A stretch of DNA of 64,000 nucleotides, from the NCBI GenBank assembly GCA_020847395.1, contig JADLCD010000058.1:1-64000 (forward strand). The letters are read 5' to 3'. Below are positions 16,947 to 24,564 of this stretch, one piece after another. Source of the DNA: Chitinophagaceae bacterium (GTDB lineage: Bacteria > Bacteroidota > Bacteroidia > Chitinophagales > Chitinophagaceae). The translations under genes were made by a program, and so were the position numbers. The notes under the pieces were generated by a model. That model worked only from the letters and a program-made list of their open reading frames with translations, had not been told where the DNA came from and searched no databases. Every line of letters begins with the position of its first letter. Position 1 is the stretch's first letter.

Positions 16947-17441
16947 TTATCTTTTTCCCAACTCAATTACTTCACAATCTTTCATATTATTTCCATCAAT
17001 AGTAAGGCGCACTATTGTTCGTACTTTATGCCACCCCTGTTTACCTGCAGCTCCGGGGTTAATATGCAGGCACTGCAACTTATCATCATACATCACTTTT
17101 AAAATATGAGAGTGACCACTGATAAATAATTTTGGCTGAGTGGCTATAATCTCCTGTTTTACACCAGGCGCATAGCTACCGGGATAGCCGCCAATATGTT
17201 GTATGTATACAGGTATTTCTTCTATAGTAAAATGCAGTTTCTCCGGACAAATGCTTCGTACATCATTTCCATCTATATTGCCATATACTCCCCGCAAAGG
17301 TTTATATTTCTTCAACTCATCTGCTATAGCGATAGTTCCAAAATCACCTGCATGCCATATTTCATTGCATTGTGCAAAGTGTTCAAAAACTTTTTCATCA
17401 AGATAGCCGTGCGTGTCTGATATTATGCCAATTCTTTTCAT
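16947..17441 (-). CDS. YfcE/MJ0936-type metallophosphoesterase
   Basis: A 164-residue cytosolic phosphodiesterase of the calcineurin-like superfamily. Metal-binding motifs appear in order: ISDTHG (Asp9, His11), HAGDF, GNIDGNDVR, HIGGYPG (where the family often has GH), SGHSH and HINPGA. The length is typical of the small MJ0936/YfcE class, which hydrolyses phosphodiesters such as bis-pNPP in vitro; the natural substrate is unknown. A hairpin (17482-17503) lies 40 bases upstream of the start. Confidence 0.92.
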   Translation of the reverse strand: MKRIGIISDTHGYLDEKVFEHFAQCNEIWHAGDFGTIAIADELKKYKPLRGVYGNIDGNDVRSICPEKLHFTIEEIPVYIQHIGGYPGSYAPGVKQEIIATQPKLFISGHSHILKVMYDDKLQCLHINPGAAGKQGWHKVRTIVRLTIDGNNMKDCEVIELGKR

Positions 17442-17481
17442 TGTTATTATACGGTGATTGCCATTGGCGATAAAATGAATC

Positions 17482-17503
17482 TGTTAAGCAAAGATGCTTA
17501 ACA
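17482..17503. promoter_or_regulatory. 9-bp dyad upstream of the phosphoesterase gene
   Basis: TGTTAAGCA (17482-17490) and TGCTTAACA (17495-17503) are perfect arms with a 4-base loop. It may be an operator or part of a leader; no T run follows. Confidence 0.4.
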
Positions 17504-17552
17504 CAGCAAATTATTATACAAGATATATTAATTTGATATCTTTAAACTCCTG

Positions 17553-17599
17553 TTGTTGGTTGATGCGAACTTAGTTCGGATTGCACCATTAACCAACAA
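17553..17599. repeat. nested inverted repeat upstream of the 53-aa ORF
   Basis: TTGTTGGTT (17553-17561) faces AACCAACAA (17591-17599), with GAAC/GTTC pairing in between. It lies 42 bases before a 53-codon reading frame and could be a structured leader. Confidence 0.45.
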
Positions 17600-17640
17600 A
17601 GCAGAAACAGAAAGAATCAGGAAATCAAACAAATCATAAG

Positions 17641-17802
17641 ATGAATATTGGTACTTTTTTTAGAAGGAATCGATTGCTGATAATAATCTTAGTTATAATT
17701 GCAGTTATTTGTTGGGAGTCTTATACCGTATTAAGCCATGACGGAAGGGTACAATATTTTGAGGTTGATACGACCACGGGTAAAAAAATACAAATAAAAT
17801 AA
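17641..17802 (+). CDS. 53-aa single-span membrane peptide
   Basis: A short frame starting MNIGTFFRRNR, then a hydrophobic stretch LLIIILVIIAVIC (about 12-24) and a polar tail with SHDGRVQYFEVDTTTGKKIQIK. The arginines before the hydrophobic segment and the polar tail suggest an N-in, C-out membrane anchor. No strong ribosome-binding site is seen, as elsewhere in this genome. I recognise no family. It stands alone on the plus strand between two minus-strand genes in a gap of about 410 bases that otherwise holds only two inverted repeats. Confidence 0.5.
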   Translation: MNIGTFFRRNRLLIIILVIIAVICWESYTVLSHDGRVQYFEVDTTTGKKIQIK

Positions 17803-17852
17803 GACTAATGATGTGTAAGCCCTTTACAAATTAAAACAGCACAACAAAAAAT

Positions 17853-18185
17853 TCACTTCATCCCAATAAATATTCCATCTTCAGTAACTTCTACCGGCCA
17901 GCATTTCATATAATACCCTTCACCGCTAACATTGCGCCCGGTTTGTATATCAAACTTATACCGGTGTACAGGGCAAACTATGCTTCCCACGGGATTAATA
18001 TATCCATCTGCCATTATACCACCTGCGTGCGGGCATTTATATGCAAAGGCGTGTAAACTGTTATTATATTTTCCAACGCATATTTTTTTGCCATTCACTT
18101 CTGCAACGGCAATATTATTATCCGCAAAATCAAGCTCGTTGATGTGCTCTGCCAGCTTATACCATTGATAATTCGTATCAAACAT
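17853..18185 (-). CDS. Rieske [2Fe-2S] ferredoxin-like protein
   Basis: A 110-residue soluble Rieske protein. The cluster-binding motifs are intact: CPHAGG (Cys51, His53) and CPVHRYKFD (Cys71, His74). There is no membrane anchor, so it resembles the ferredoxin component of dioxygenases or the small NirD-like proteins rather than a cytochrome bc subunit. No oxygenase is adjacent. It starts inside the hflX stop (TAATG, overlap of 1 base), so it is probably cotranscribed with hflX. Confidence 0.93.
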   Translation of the reverse strand: MFDTNYQWYKLAEHINELDFADNNIAVAEVNGKKICVGKYNNSLHAFAYKCPHAGGIMADGYINPVGSIVCPVHRYKFDIQTGRNVSGEGYYMKCWPVEVTEDGIFIGMK

Positions 18186-19378
18186 TAATAAAAGAAATCG
18201 GTTTTATACGGATAGCGTATGCGATAATTCTCCCTGATTTTATCAATCAATACCTTTCTCAGCTCATCAATATTCTGTCTTTGGGTTGCAGAAATAAAAA
18301 TACAATTGCCTCTCGTTTCATTTATCCATCTTTCTTTTAATTCATCCAGCAACTGTGCTTTTGTCTCATCATCAAGCCATTCATCAAAAGTATTTTTTAC
18401 ATACAGGTCCATCTTATTAAACACTGTAATTACAGGTTTATCGTGGCAACCGAGCTCCTGCAATGTTTTGTTCACCACCGCCATCTGGTCTTCATATTGT
18501 GGGTGCGATATATCTACCACATGCAATAAGATATCACTTTCTTTTACTTCATCCAGTGTGCTCTTAAAGCTTTCTACAAGATGGTGAGGAAGTTTCCTGA
18601 TAAACCCCACCGTATCGCTGAGGAGAAATGGCGTGTTCTCAAAAACCACTTTCCGGGTGGTAGTATCCAAAGTAGCAAAGAGCTTGTTTTCTGCAAACAC
18701 TTCACTCTTGCTTAATACGTTCATGATAGTTGACTTGCCTACATTGGTATAACCCACCAAAGCCACCCGAATAAACTCACTTCTTTCTTTTCGCTGGGTA
18801 TATGCCTGCTTATCAATTTCAGCAAGTCGTTTTCGCAGTAATGATATTTTATCGCGAACAATACGGCGGTCGGTTTCTATTTCTGTTTCACCGGGACCAC
18901 GTGTACCAATACCACCGCCCAAACGTTCAAGGTGTTTCCACATACCACGTAGTCTCGGGAGTATATACTGGTATTGTGCCAGCTCTACCTGCGCTTTTGC
19001 CTGTGCTGTTTTTGCGCGGCTGGCAAAAATATCGAGAATCAGGTCACTCCTGTCAATCACCTTAATATCAAGCGCTTTTTCAATATTGGTAATCTGGGCG
19101 CCTGTTAACTCATCATCAAAAATAGCTACCTCAATATCTTTATGCGCCTGAATATAATCATGTATTTCTTCAAGCTTTCCTTTACCAATAAAAGTTTTAC
19201 TATCAGGATGAGGAAGCTTTTGAAAAAATGTTTTTACTGCTTTTGCCCCGGCAGTTTCAGCCAGGAAAGCCAGTTCATCCAGGTATTCGTGCAACTGCTG
19301 TTCAGTTTGCTGCTTATATACCAACCCTACGAGGATTGCTTTTTCCTCTTTTGAAAATTTATTTTTCTTATCAATCAA
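18185..19378 (-). CDS. hflX: GTPase HflX
   Basis: Ribosome-associated GTPase of 397 residues that splits or rescues stalled 70S ribosomes under stress. The N-terminal HflX domain includes FIGKGKLEEI and IFDDELTGAQ; a helical linker has ERLGGGIGTRGPGETEIETDRR. The G domain has P-loop GYTNVGKST (209-217), DTVGF (G3) and NKMD (G4). A TACATTTG -7 box lies 20 bases upstream. It is followed by the Rieske gene with a 1-base overlap. Confidence 0.97.
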   Translation of the reverse strand: MIDKKNKFSKEEKAILVGLVYKQQTEQQLHEYLDELAFLAETAGAKAVKTFFQKLPHPDSKTFIGKGKLEEIHDYIQAHKDIEVAIFDDELTGAQITNIEKALDIKVIDRSDLILDIFASRAKTAQAKAQVELAQYQYILPRLRGMWKHLERLGGGIGTRGPGETEIETDRRIVRDKISLLRKRLAEIDKQAYTQRKERSEFIRVALVGYTNVGKSTIMNVLSKSEVFAENKLFATLDTTTRKVVFENTPFLLSDTVGFIRKLPHHLVESFKSTLDEVKESDILLHVVDISHPQYEDQMAVVNKTLQELGCHDKPVITVFNKMDLYVKNTFDEWLDDETKAQLLDELKERWINETRGNCIFISATQRQNIDELRKVLIDKIRENYRIRYPYKTDFFY

Positions 19379-19398
19379 CTCCGTTAAATTTTATTTTA

Positions 19399-19406
19399 CA
19401 AATGTA
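19399..19406 (-). promoter_or_regulatory. -7 promoter box of hflX
   Basis: Minus-strand TACATTTG, exact TAnnTTTG match, 20 bases before the start codon at 19378. Confidence 0.6.
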
Positions 19407-19422
19407 AACCAGTATCAAATAA

Positions 19423-19447
19423 AAACGGATGCCATAGACATCCGTTT
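19423..19447 (-). terminator. terminator of the outer-membrane protein gene
   Basis: AAACGGATG (19423-19431) and CATCCGTTT (19439-19447) form 9-bp arms with a 7-base loop; on the minus strand the hairpin runs into TTTTTATTTGAT. It lies 28 bases beyond the stop at 19476. Confidence 0.82.
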
Positions 19448-19475
19448 ATTTTATTCAGATACAGTCAAATAATTA

Positions 19476-20201
19476 TCAGAGTCCGCTAATACACAAACCA
19501 ATCGTGTAAGGCTTTAAATTAGGCCCGTATCCATCACGCACAAAAGTATTAATCTGGTAAGTTCCAAATAAGGAGAAAACACCATAACCTATTCTTACTG
19601 TAGCTGCCAGGCGGGTGGAATTAAAATTCCGCCTGTCTTTCATTCTTACACTATAATTACCATTACCCTCATTATCTCTTGAAATTTTTGCCTTGGTATG
19701 CGCGTCTACCATTGTACCCACTTTAAGACCAATAGCTGCTTTAAACGATTTATTGAAGTTTTCAGGATTAGCAGTGTATCTTAATTCAACCGGTATTTCC
19801 AGGTAAGTAGTTGCTAACTTATACTTTTTATAGGTGGCAGAAGTGTCGCCGGTAAAAGTTAATGGAGATTTGGTTAAATCAACAGTAGTTTCTTTAAGAA
19901 ACATATTATCTGTTCCCACGCCAACGCCTGCCGCTGCGCTAAAATTTGGCGTTGATTTAAATGGAAAGTCATACATGAAGTACATATTGAATGTTCTGCT
20001 AAAACCCTTTGTATTGATATTCTTGGTATCGCCACCCCAGCCATGATATCCAAGTTGTAACATGAAGTGGTCAGCAGCCCTTCCGGATAATTGCGCCTTA
20101 CTCCAATCTTTCTTTTTAGGAATTGAATCAGTTTCAGTTTGAGCAAAAATATAATTGCCGGAAATAACAAATAATGCCAGTAGCAGTGAGAAACGCTTCA
20201 T
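19476..20201 (-). CDS. outer-membrane beta-barrel protein
   Basis: A 241-residue secreted protein with signal peptide MKRFSLLLALFVISGNYIFAQ (cleavage after Ala20 is plausible). The remainder alternates short amphipathic strands and turns (FMLQLGYHGWGG, FNMYFMYDFPF, YLEIPVELRYT, AAIGLKVGT, AATVRIGYGVFSLFGTYQI) and ends in an apolar strand, typical of PorT/OmpW-like barrels of Bacteroidetes. No specific substrate can be read. A TACATTTG box lies 16 bases upstream of the start. Confidence 0.85.
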   Translation of the reverse strand: MKRFSLLLALFVISGNYIFAQTETDSIPKKKDWSKAQLSGRAADHFMLQLGYHGWGGDTKNINTKGFSRTFNMYFMYDFPFKSTPNFSAAAGVGVGTDNMFLKETTVDLTKSPLTFTGDTSATYKKYKLATTYLEIPVELRYTANPENFNKSFKAAIGLKVGTMVDAHTKAKISRDNEGNGNYSVRMKDRRNFNSTRLAATVRIGYGVFSLFGTYQINTFVRDGYGPNLKPYTIGLCISGL

Positions 20202-20217
20202 AATTTTAATTGAGTGA

Positions 20218-20225
20218 CAAATGTA
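20218..20225 (-). promoter_or_regulatory. -7 promoter box of the outer-membrane protein gene
   Basis: Minus-strand TACATTTG, 16 bases before the start codon at 20201. Confidence 0.55.
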
Positions 20226-20344
20226 TCCTGCAACAGGTTAATAAAAGGTTAAAGAGGGATTTGTATGAAACAGTTTTTTTGAACTTCATTTGCCTGTCTT
20301 AAAATAGCTTGTATTCACTTTAAGAAAAGGCAGTTGCTGAATAT

Positions 20345-20415
20345 TGGACCCTGCCCCGATTCTTATCGGGGCGACCCTTTGTGGACCTCTGCCCCGATTC
20401 TTATCGGGGCGACCC
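20345..20415 (-). repeat. two 38-bp direct repeats mimicking the tRNA 3' end
   Basis: Directly downstream of the tRNA (minus strand) are two units. Each reads GGGTCGC, then a CCCGATAAGAATCGGG hairpin, then GCAGGGTCCA (GCAGAGGTCCA in the tRNA-proximal copy). The tRNA 3' part is GGGTCGC, TGGTTCGAGCCCA, GCAGGGTCCA. So both flanks of the T arm are copied and only the arm interior differs. The repeat period is 38 bases (20352 to 20390). Confidence 0.85.
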
Positions 20416-20419
20416 TTTG

Positions 20420-20493
20420 TGGACCCTGCTGGGCTCGAACCAGCGACCCTCTGATTATGAGTCAGATGCTCTAACCGGCTGAGCTAAGGGTCC
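20420..20493 (-). tRNA. tRNA with anticodon CAU, probably tRNA-Ile2
   Basis: The 74-base cloverleaf is perfect: acceptor GGACCCT/AGGGTCC, D stem GCTC/GAGC, anticodon stem TCTGA/TCAGA with loop CTCATAA, variable GGGTC, T stem GCTGG/CCAGC, discriminator A. CCA is not encoded. CAU occurs in initiator Met, elongator Met and the lysidine-modified Ile2 tRNA. The GGACC start, TTAGCTCAG and GGTCGC before the T arm resemble bacterial Ile2 (read AUA after TilS modification) more than Met tRNAs; this subtype call is by remembered similarity. Confidence 0.95.
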
Positions 20494-20654
20494 AAAATAT
20501 TATAAATGAAATAAAGTATAAAGAACTGCCTTTGTTATTAAAGGAGTGCAAAGGTAGAAAAAAAGATGATTATGAATAATTTTTCTTCAAGCAGCATAAT
20601 TTAATTTTACAGCATCCTATAACAAAAGAGTTCTCTATGCATTAGATTGCCCTG

Positions 20655-21245
20655 ATGAATAACAATCGCCCCGATATTGAATTGCTCCAGCAGAAAGTTG
20701 CGTTATTTAGCGACCAACAGTCGTACAATGAGTTATTCCTGCATTTCTACGCATCCCTTCAACAATTTGCATATTCATATGTAAAATCCAGGCAATTGTC
20801 TGAAGAAGTAGTTTCGGATGTATTTATAAAAATCTGGGAGAAAAGAGATATCCTTCACAAAATAAGCAATCTTAAGCTTTACCTTTTTACCAGCACCCGC
20901 AATACGGCAATCAATTACCTGAAAAAACAAAAAGGAGAACAGCATATACCGGCAGAAGATTATTGGGTTGAGCTAAACAGTGTTTATTTTGACCCGGAAA
21001 AGCTAATGATTACTGCAGAAATGCTCACAAAAATTCAAAAAGCAATTCAAAGCCTGCCGCCCAGGTGCAAAATGATTTTTAAATTGGTAAAAGAGGAGGA
21101 ATTAAAATACAGAGAAGTTGCCACCCTGCTTGATTTATCAGTAAAAACAGTAGAAAACCAAATGACACTTGCGCTAAAAAGGATAAGTATAGAGATTGGT
21201 TTTAATATTAAACATTCCATATCTGCAACAACAAGGTCTATCTAA
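20655..21245 (+). CDS. ECF-type RNA polymerase sigma factor
   Basis: A 196-residue sigma factor of the Bacteroidetes ECF group. Region 2 (about 22-90): FLHFYASLQQFAYSYVKSRQLSEEVVSDVFIKIWEKR and LYLFTSTRNTAINYLKKQ. Region 4 (about 125-180): IQSLPPRCKMIFKLVKEEELKYREVATLLDLSVKTVENQMTLALKRI. This type usually has a FecR-like anti-sigma and a SusC/D pair next to it; here neither follows, so it is an orphan and its signal is unknown. Confidence 0.92.
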   Translation: MNNNRPDIELLQQKVALFSDQQSYNELFLHFYASLQQFAYSYVKSRQLSEEVVSDVFIKIWEKRDILHKISNLKLYLFTSTRNTAINYLKKQKGEQHIPAEDYWVELNSVYFDPEKLMITAEMLTKIQKAIQSLPPRCKMIFKLVKEEELKYREVATLLDLSVKTVENQMTLALKRISIEIGFNIKHSISATTRSI

Positions 21246-21459
21246 TCTCCCAAAGCGACATTTTTTCCGAAATTCACGACAGAAGGGCACAAAATGAGGA
21301 TAAATAAGCGTTATTTACCATTAATCATGGCATAATTTTGGCTTAATATTATGGCAAATCGTTTTGACCCATTACATTTGCGCTCTACCCCAATATCAAT
21401 AGCAAAACCTTTCACGATTTATTAGGATTTCCGTAACCCCTGTGAATCAACCAATTATT

Positions 21460-21489
21460 TTGTAACCTCCTTTTTTGGAATTATAATTG
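21460..21489 (+). promoter_or_regulatory. promoter of the lytic transglycosylase gene
   Basis: TTG at 21460-21462 and TATAATTG at 21482-21489 (one mismatch to TAnnTTTG) are 19 bases apart, the usual Bacteroidetes spacing. A start point near 21496 would leave a 30-base leader before ATG 21525 and disfavours the ATG at 21495. Confidence 0.55.
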
Positions 21490-21524
21490 CAAAGATGGGA
21501 GCAAACCAAAAAATTGAGTTATTT

Positions 21525-22691
21525 ATGAAGAAATTTTATGTAAGAGGTTTTGGTTGTTTATTTTTCGTTATATGTTTAGTTGCATTTGCGCAGGCTGAAA
21601 CTATAAAAGATAACGATACCCCACCCCAAACAAAAGATACTACTATTAAAATAACAGCTCCCGCAGGAATTGTTGTAGCTGATGCAGTTAATGCACCTTC
21701 AGCCGAAGAAATGATTTTAATGGCTAAAAGTGAAGAGGTTGCAAAAGCTTCTTCGGCTATAAAAACTATTTCTTTAAGAGAAAAAATGTTTAAAGAATTA
21801 CATCCGGCTTCCATTTCTTTTGTAAAGTCTTACCAGCAAAACAATGAACGTCGTCTTGAAAAAATTAAATTAAAGTACGAACGCCAGTTTAAGCTGATAG
21901 ATAATATTCTGGAAAAGTACCAGTTGCCTACCAACCTTAAATACCTGGCAATTATTGAGTCAGAGTTATCAAACTCCGCTTTATCAAATAAAGGCGCTGT
22001 TGGCCCCTGGCAGTTTATGGTTACCACAGGGCGCCTGATGGGATTAACAATCAATGGCGGCAGAGATGAAAGGAGAGATTTGACTAAGAGTACGCATGCA
22101 GCGGCTAAATATCTTAAAAGCTTATATAGCCAGTATAACGACTGGCTGCTGGTTATAGCAGCCTATAACGGCGGAGGCTCAAGAGTGGATAATGCTATAA
22201 AGAAAAGTGGTAGCAGAGATTTCTGGAAACTGCAGCAATACCTGCCTTTGGAGTCTCGCAATCATGTAAAGAAATTTATTGCAGCTCAGTTTGTATTGGA
22301 AGCAAGTGATGAACTGGTACCCTTGTTTGATATCAGGAACCTTAGCAGTGATGAACTTGCCAATACTGAGGTATTGAATATTACCGGCAAATTTAAAGCG
22401 GCTGTTATTGCAAAAGCTTTGGGCATGGACGAATCAACATTTAATTTATATAATCCAGGCTTTGACAGAGATGTATCAACAAAGGGATATAGTATGAGAG
22501 TGCCTAAAGACAAGGTTGCTGTATTTAACGCACGCCGTGAGGACTTGCTGTACGAATCTGTTCAAACTGTTATTGACAACAATAAAACCATAGCTGCAGA
22601 AGAAGATAAAGCAAAATTTCCTGAAGCTATAAACTTACCAAAATCAAAGGCAATTGTAACCGACAGAACTAAGGTTGGTAAAAGGTTATAA
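21525..22691 (+). CDS. secreted lytic transglycosylase (MltD/SLT type)
   Basis: A 388-residue murein-cleaving enzyme. The signal peptide is KKFYVRGFGCLFFVICLVAFAQA. The SLT domain (about 125-250) has LPTNLKYLAIIESELSNSALS with catalytic Glu145 (IESE), GPWQFMVTTG and AAYNGGGSRVDNAI, matching family 1 lytic transglycosylases close to MltD. A C-terminal LysM-like region (about 285-345: FKAAVIAKALGMDESTFNLYNPGFD, YSMRVPKDK) may bind peptidoglycan. An in-frame ATG lies 30 bases upstream at 21495, but the promoter position and the Lys-rich signal start favour 21525. Cellular location is periplasm or envelope. Confidence 0.9.
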   Translation: MKKFYVRGFGCLFFVICLVAFAQAETIKDNDTPPQTKDTTIKITAPAGIVVADAVNAPSAEEMILMAKSEEVAKASSAIKTISLREKMFKELHPASISFVKSYQQNNERRLEKIKLKYERQFKLIDNILEKYQLPTNLKYLAIIESELSNSALSNKGAVGPWQFMVTTGRLMGLTINGGRDERRDLTKSTHAAAKYLKSLYSQYNDWLLVIAAYNGGGSRVDNAIKKSGSRDFWKLQQYLPLESRNHVKKFIAAQFVLEASDELVPLFDIRNLSSDELANTEVLNITGKFKAAVIAKALGMDESTFNLYNPGFDRDVSTKGYSMRVPKDKVAVFNARREDLLYESVQTVIDNNKTIAAEEDKAKFPEAINLPKSKAIVTDRTKVGKRL

Positions 22692-22710
22692 TCAAAAAAT
22701 ATATTCTTAT

Positions 22711-22745
22711 AAAAGTGCTGAATTATTGATTCAGCACTTTTTTTA
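22711..22745 (+). terminator. terminator of the transglycosylase gene
   Basis: AAAAGTGCTGAAT (22711-22723) and ATTCAGCACTTTT (22729-22741) are perfect 13-bp arms followed by TTTT. It overlaps the last codons of the convergent pabB gene, so pabB coding sequence is constrained by the hairpin. Confidence 0.88.
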
Positions 22746-24024
22746 TGGCTGCAGCTTTAAGCAAACACTCTTCATACTCACTTTCTGCATTGCAGTAATA
22801 AGTAATTGCCGAGCCGGTTTGAAATGACAGATACCGCGCCGCATCGTTATACAGTATACTCCGGATAACCACATTAAAATCCATATTTCTTTCAGGAGAT
22901 ATGTAACCAACCGCACCGGAAAACACGCCCCTTTTCGTTTTTTCATACTCATCTATCAATTCCATTACCCGCTTTTTAGGCGCGCCGGTCATACTGCCCA
23001 TTGGGAAAGTAGCTTTTAATATATCGGTAACTGATACACTGCCTCCAATTTCTCCGCTTACAGTAGAAATCATTTGATATACCTGCGGAAAGGGATATAT
23101 ACCGAATAACTCGCTAACTTTTACGCTACCTTCTTCGCAAATTTTTGAAAGGTCATTTCTTACCAAATCTACTACCATAATATTTTCCGACCTGTCCTTT
23201 GCGCTGTTTTGCAGTGCAAGTTTATGCGCTGCATCAACTTTATCATCATTAATATTGCGCCTGATGGTTCCTTTAACAGGTTGTGAAATAATGGTATTGC
23301 CGGTTTTTTTCAGGTATCGTTCCGGGCTGGCACACAACAGGTATTTATCGTTCAGCTTATAGTACGATGAAAAAGGATTAGGAGATTCTTCACTCAGCAA
23401 CAGGTATAAATTCATTGGGTCATCAACCTGCACATCATCATTATAAAACTCCTGGCAAAAGTTCAACTCATAACAATCACCTCTTAAAATATGTTCTTTA
23501 ATGGCTGTTATAGTGCGTATATAATCATCTTTCGAAAATCTGCTGCTGATCTTAACAGTCGCTGTTGCCTTCCTTTTTGTATCTACAGACTTGTTGATGA
23601 TTGCTTCAGCTACTGCGAGGTGATTGTTTCCGCAAACACCTATTACTAATTCACCTTCCTTTAAAATAACAACAGTTTCAGGCACAAAAAAGAAGAGATC
23701 AGGAAACTGAATATAGTCAGGGTTTTTTGAGTGCAGGTTCTCCAGCTCATTCTTAAGGTCGTACCCCAAATGACCGAAACACCAATCATTATTTTGCTGC
23801 ATAAAAAAATCAAGTTGCTGAAAAGCATTGCCGGCATTGGCTTGTACAGACGCCATTTCATTTACCGCGAGTATACACTCAAATGTGTGCCCGGGCAATT
23901 TGTATTGATGGTCGTCTAAAAAACAACAGATGTTGAATTGGTTTGCCCAACTCAACATCTGCATTTTTGTTTTAACTATATCTTGTATAGGAAAGGAACG
24001 GAATGTTCTTTTCACGAAAAACAA
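22723..24024 (-). CDS. pabB: aminodeoxychorismate synthase component I
   Basis: Chorismate-utilising enzyme of about 430 residues that makes aminodeoxychorismate for folate. The C-terminal catalytic domain has SQPVKGTIRR, where the Lys (PxKGT) marks PabB rather than TrpE (PxAGT), DRSENIMVVDLVRNDLSKI, FPMGSMTGAPKKRVMELI and GAVGYISPERNMDFNVVIRS. The N-terminal domain (FNICCFLDDHQY) is present but weakly conserved. No ATG opens the frame: it begins with TTG directly after the upstream gene's stop, and GTG at 24015 or ATG at 23964 are alternatives; homology of the N-terminus favours the early start. No pabA or trpG is adjacent. Confidence 0.88.
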   Translation of the reverse strand: MFFVKRTFRSFPIQDIVKTKMQMLSWANQFNICCFLDDHQYKLPGHTFECILAVNEMASVQANAGNAFQQLDFFMQQNNDWCFGHLGYDLKNELENLHSKNPDYIQFPDLFFFVPETVVILKEGELVIGVCGNNHLAVAEAIINKSVDTKRKATATVKISSRFSKDDYIRTITAIKEHILRGDCYELNFCQEFYNDDVQVDDPMNLYLLLSEESPNPFSSYYKLNDKYLLCASPERYLKKTGNTIISQPVKGTIRRNINDDKVDAAHKLALQNSAKDRSENIMVVDLVRNDLSKICEEGSVKVSELFGIYPFPQVYQMISTVSGEIGGSVSVTDILKATFPMGSMTGAPKKRVMELIDEYEKTKRGVFSGAVGYISPERNMDFNVVIRSILYNDAARYLSFQTGSAITYYCNAESEYEECLLKAAAIKKVLNQ

Positions 24025-24468
24025 TTAGTAATCATCGTCATCGTCGTCAAACCTGCCGCCGCCGTCATCAAAAAGGCCCATGTCTTTAAATTCATCATCA
24101 ATACCCAAATCATCATCATCTTCTTTGCCTTTTTTACCGCCTCCGGATGATTTTTTTGATTTTGATTTAGGTATATCAAACTCGTCAAAATAAGGATCAC
24201 AGTTATCTTCTTCATCTACTTTTTCCCAATCATCTTCTACATCTTCTCCTTCATCGTCATCATCATCCTCATCATCCTTTTTAGATTTTGAAGCTGCCGG
24301 TTTTGCTCCTTTTTTTGCGGGTTTCTCATCTAACTCTAAATCATCATCATCGTCATCATCTTCCTCTTCTTTCTTTTTTGGTTTTGATGAACCTTTAGCA
24401 GGCTTGTTTACATCTTCGCTTGATGTGCCTTTTGCTGTACCTTTTTTTGGTTTTTCAGATTTTGCCAT
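24025..24468 (-). CDS. polyacidic, intrinsically disordered protein
   Basis: A 147-residue low-complexity protein. Lys/Ala/Ser-rich N-terminus (about 1-33), then runs of Asp and Glu (DDDDDDD at about 37-43 and other runs near 70), KKGKEDDDDLGIDDEFKDMG, and a GGGRFDDDDDDY end. A short ordered-looking motif, DDWEKVDEEDNCDPYFDEFDIPKS (in the middle), is the only part with usual amino-acid variety. No signal or membrane segment. It abuts pabB without a gap. The charge pattern resembles nucleic-acid- or histone-mimicking acidic tails, but no function can be assigned. Confidence 0.72.
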   Translation of the reverse strand: MAKSEKPKKGTAKGTSSEDVNKPAKGSSKPKKKEEEDDDDDDDLELDEKPAKKGAKPAASKSKKDDEDDDDDEGEDVEDDWEKVDEEDNCDPYFDEFDIPKSKSKKSSGGGKKGKEDDDDLGIDDEFKDMGLFDDGGGRFDDDDDDY

Positions 24469-24564
24469 AGTCTGAATGAATTAACAACGTAAATTTTCTA
24501 CGACTTTTTTAAATAGCCAAATAATTTCAGGAAAAATTTTCCTTTATTCTAAAAATATACTCAA

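Noticed and set aside
20345-20415. possible second tRNA or CRISPR in the direct repeats
   Set aside because: Only the 3' half of a tRNA is mimicked, with no D or anticodon arm; two units with no spacers are not a CRISPR.
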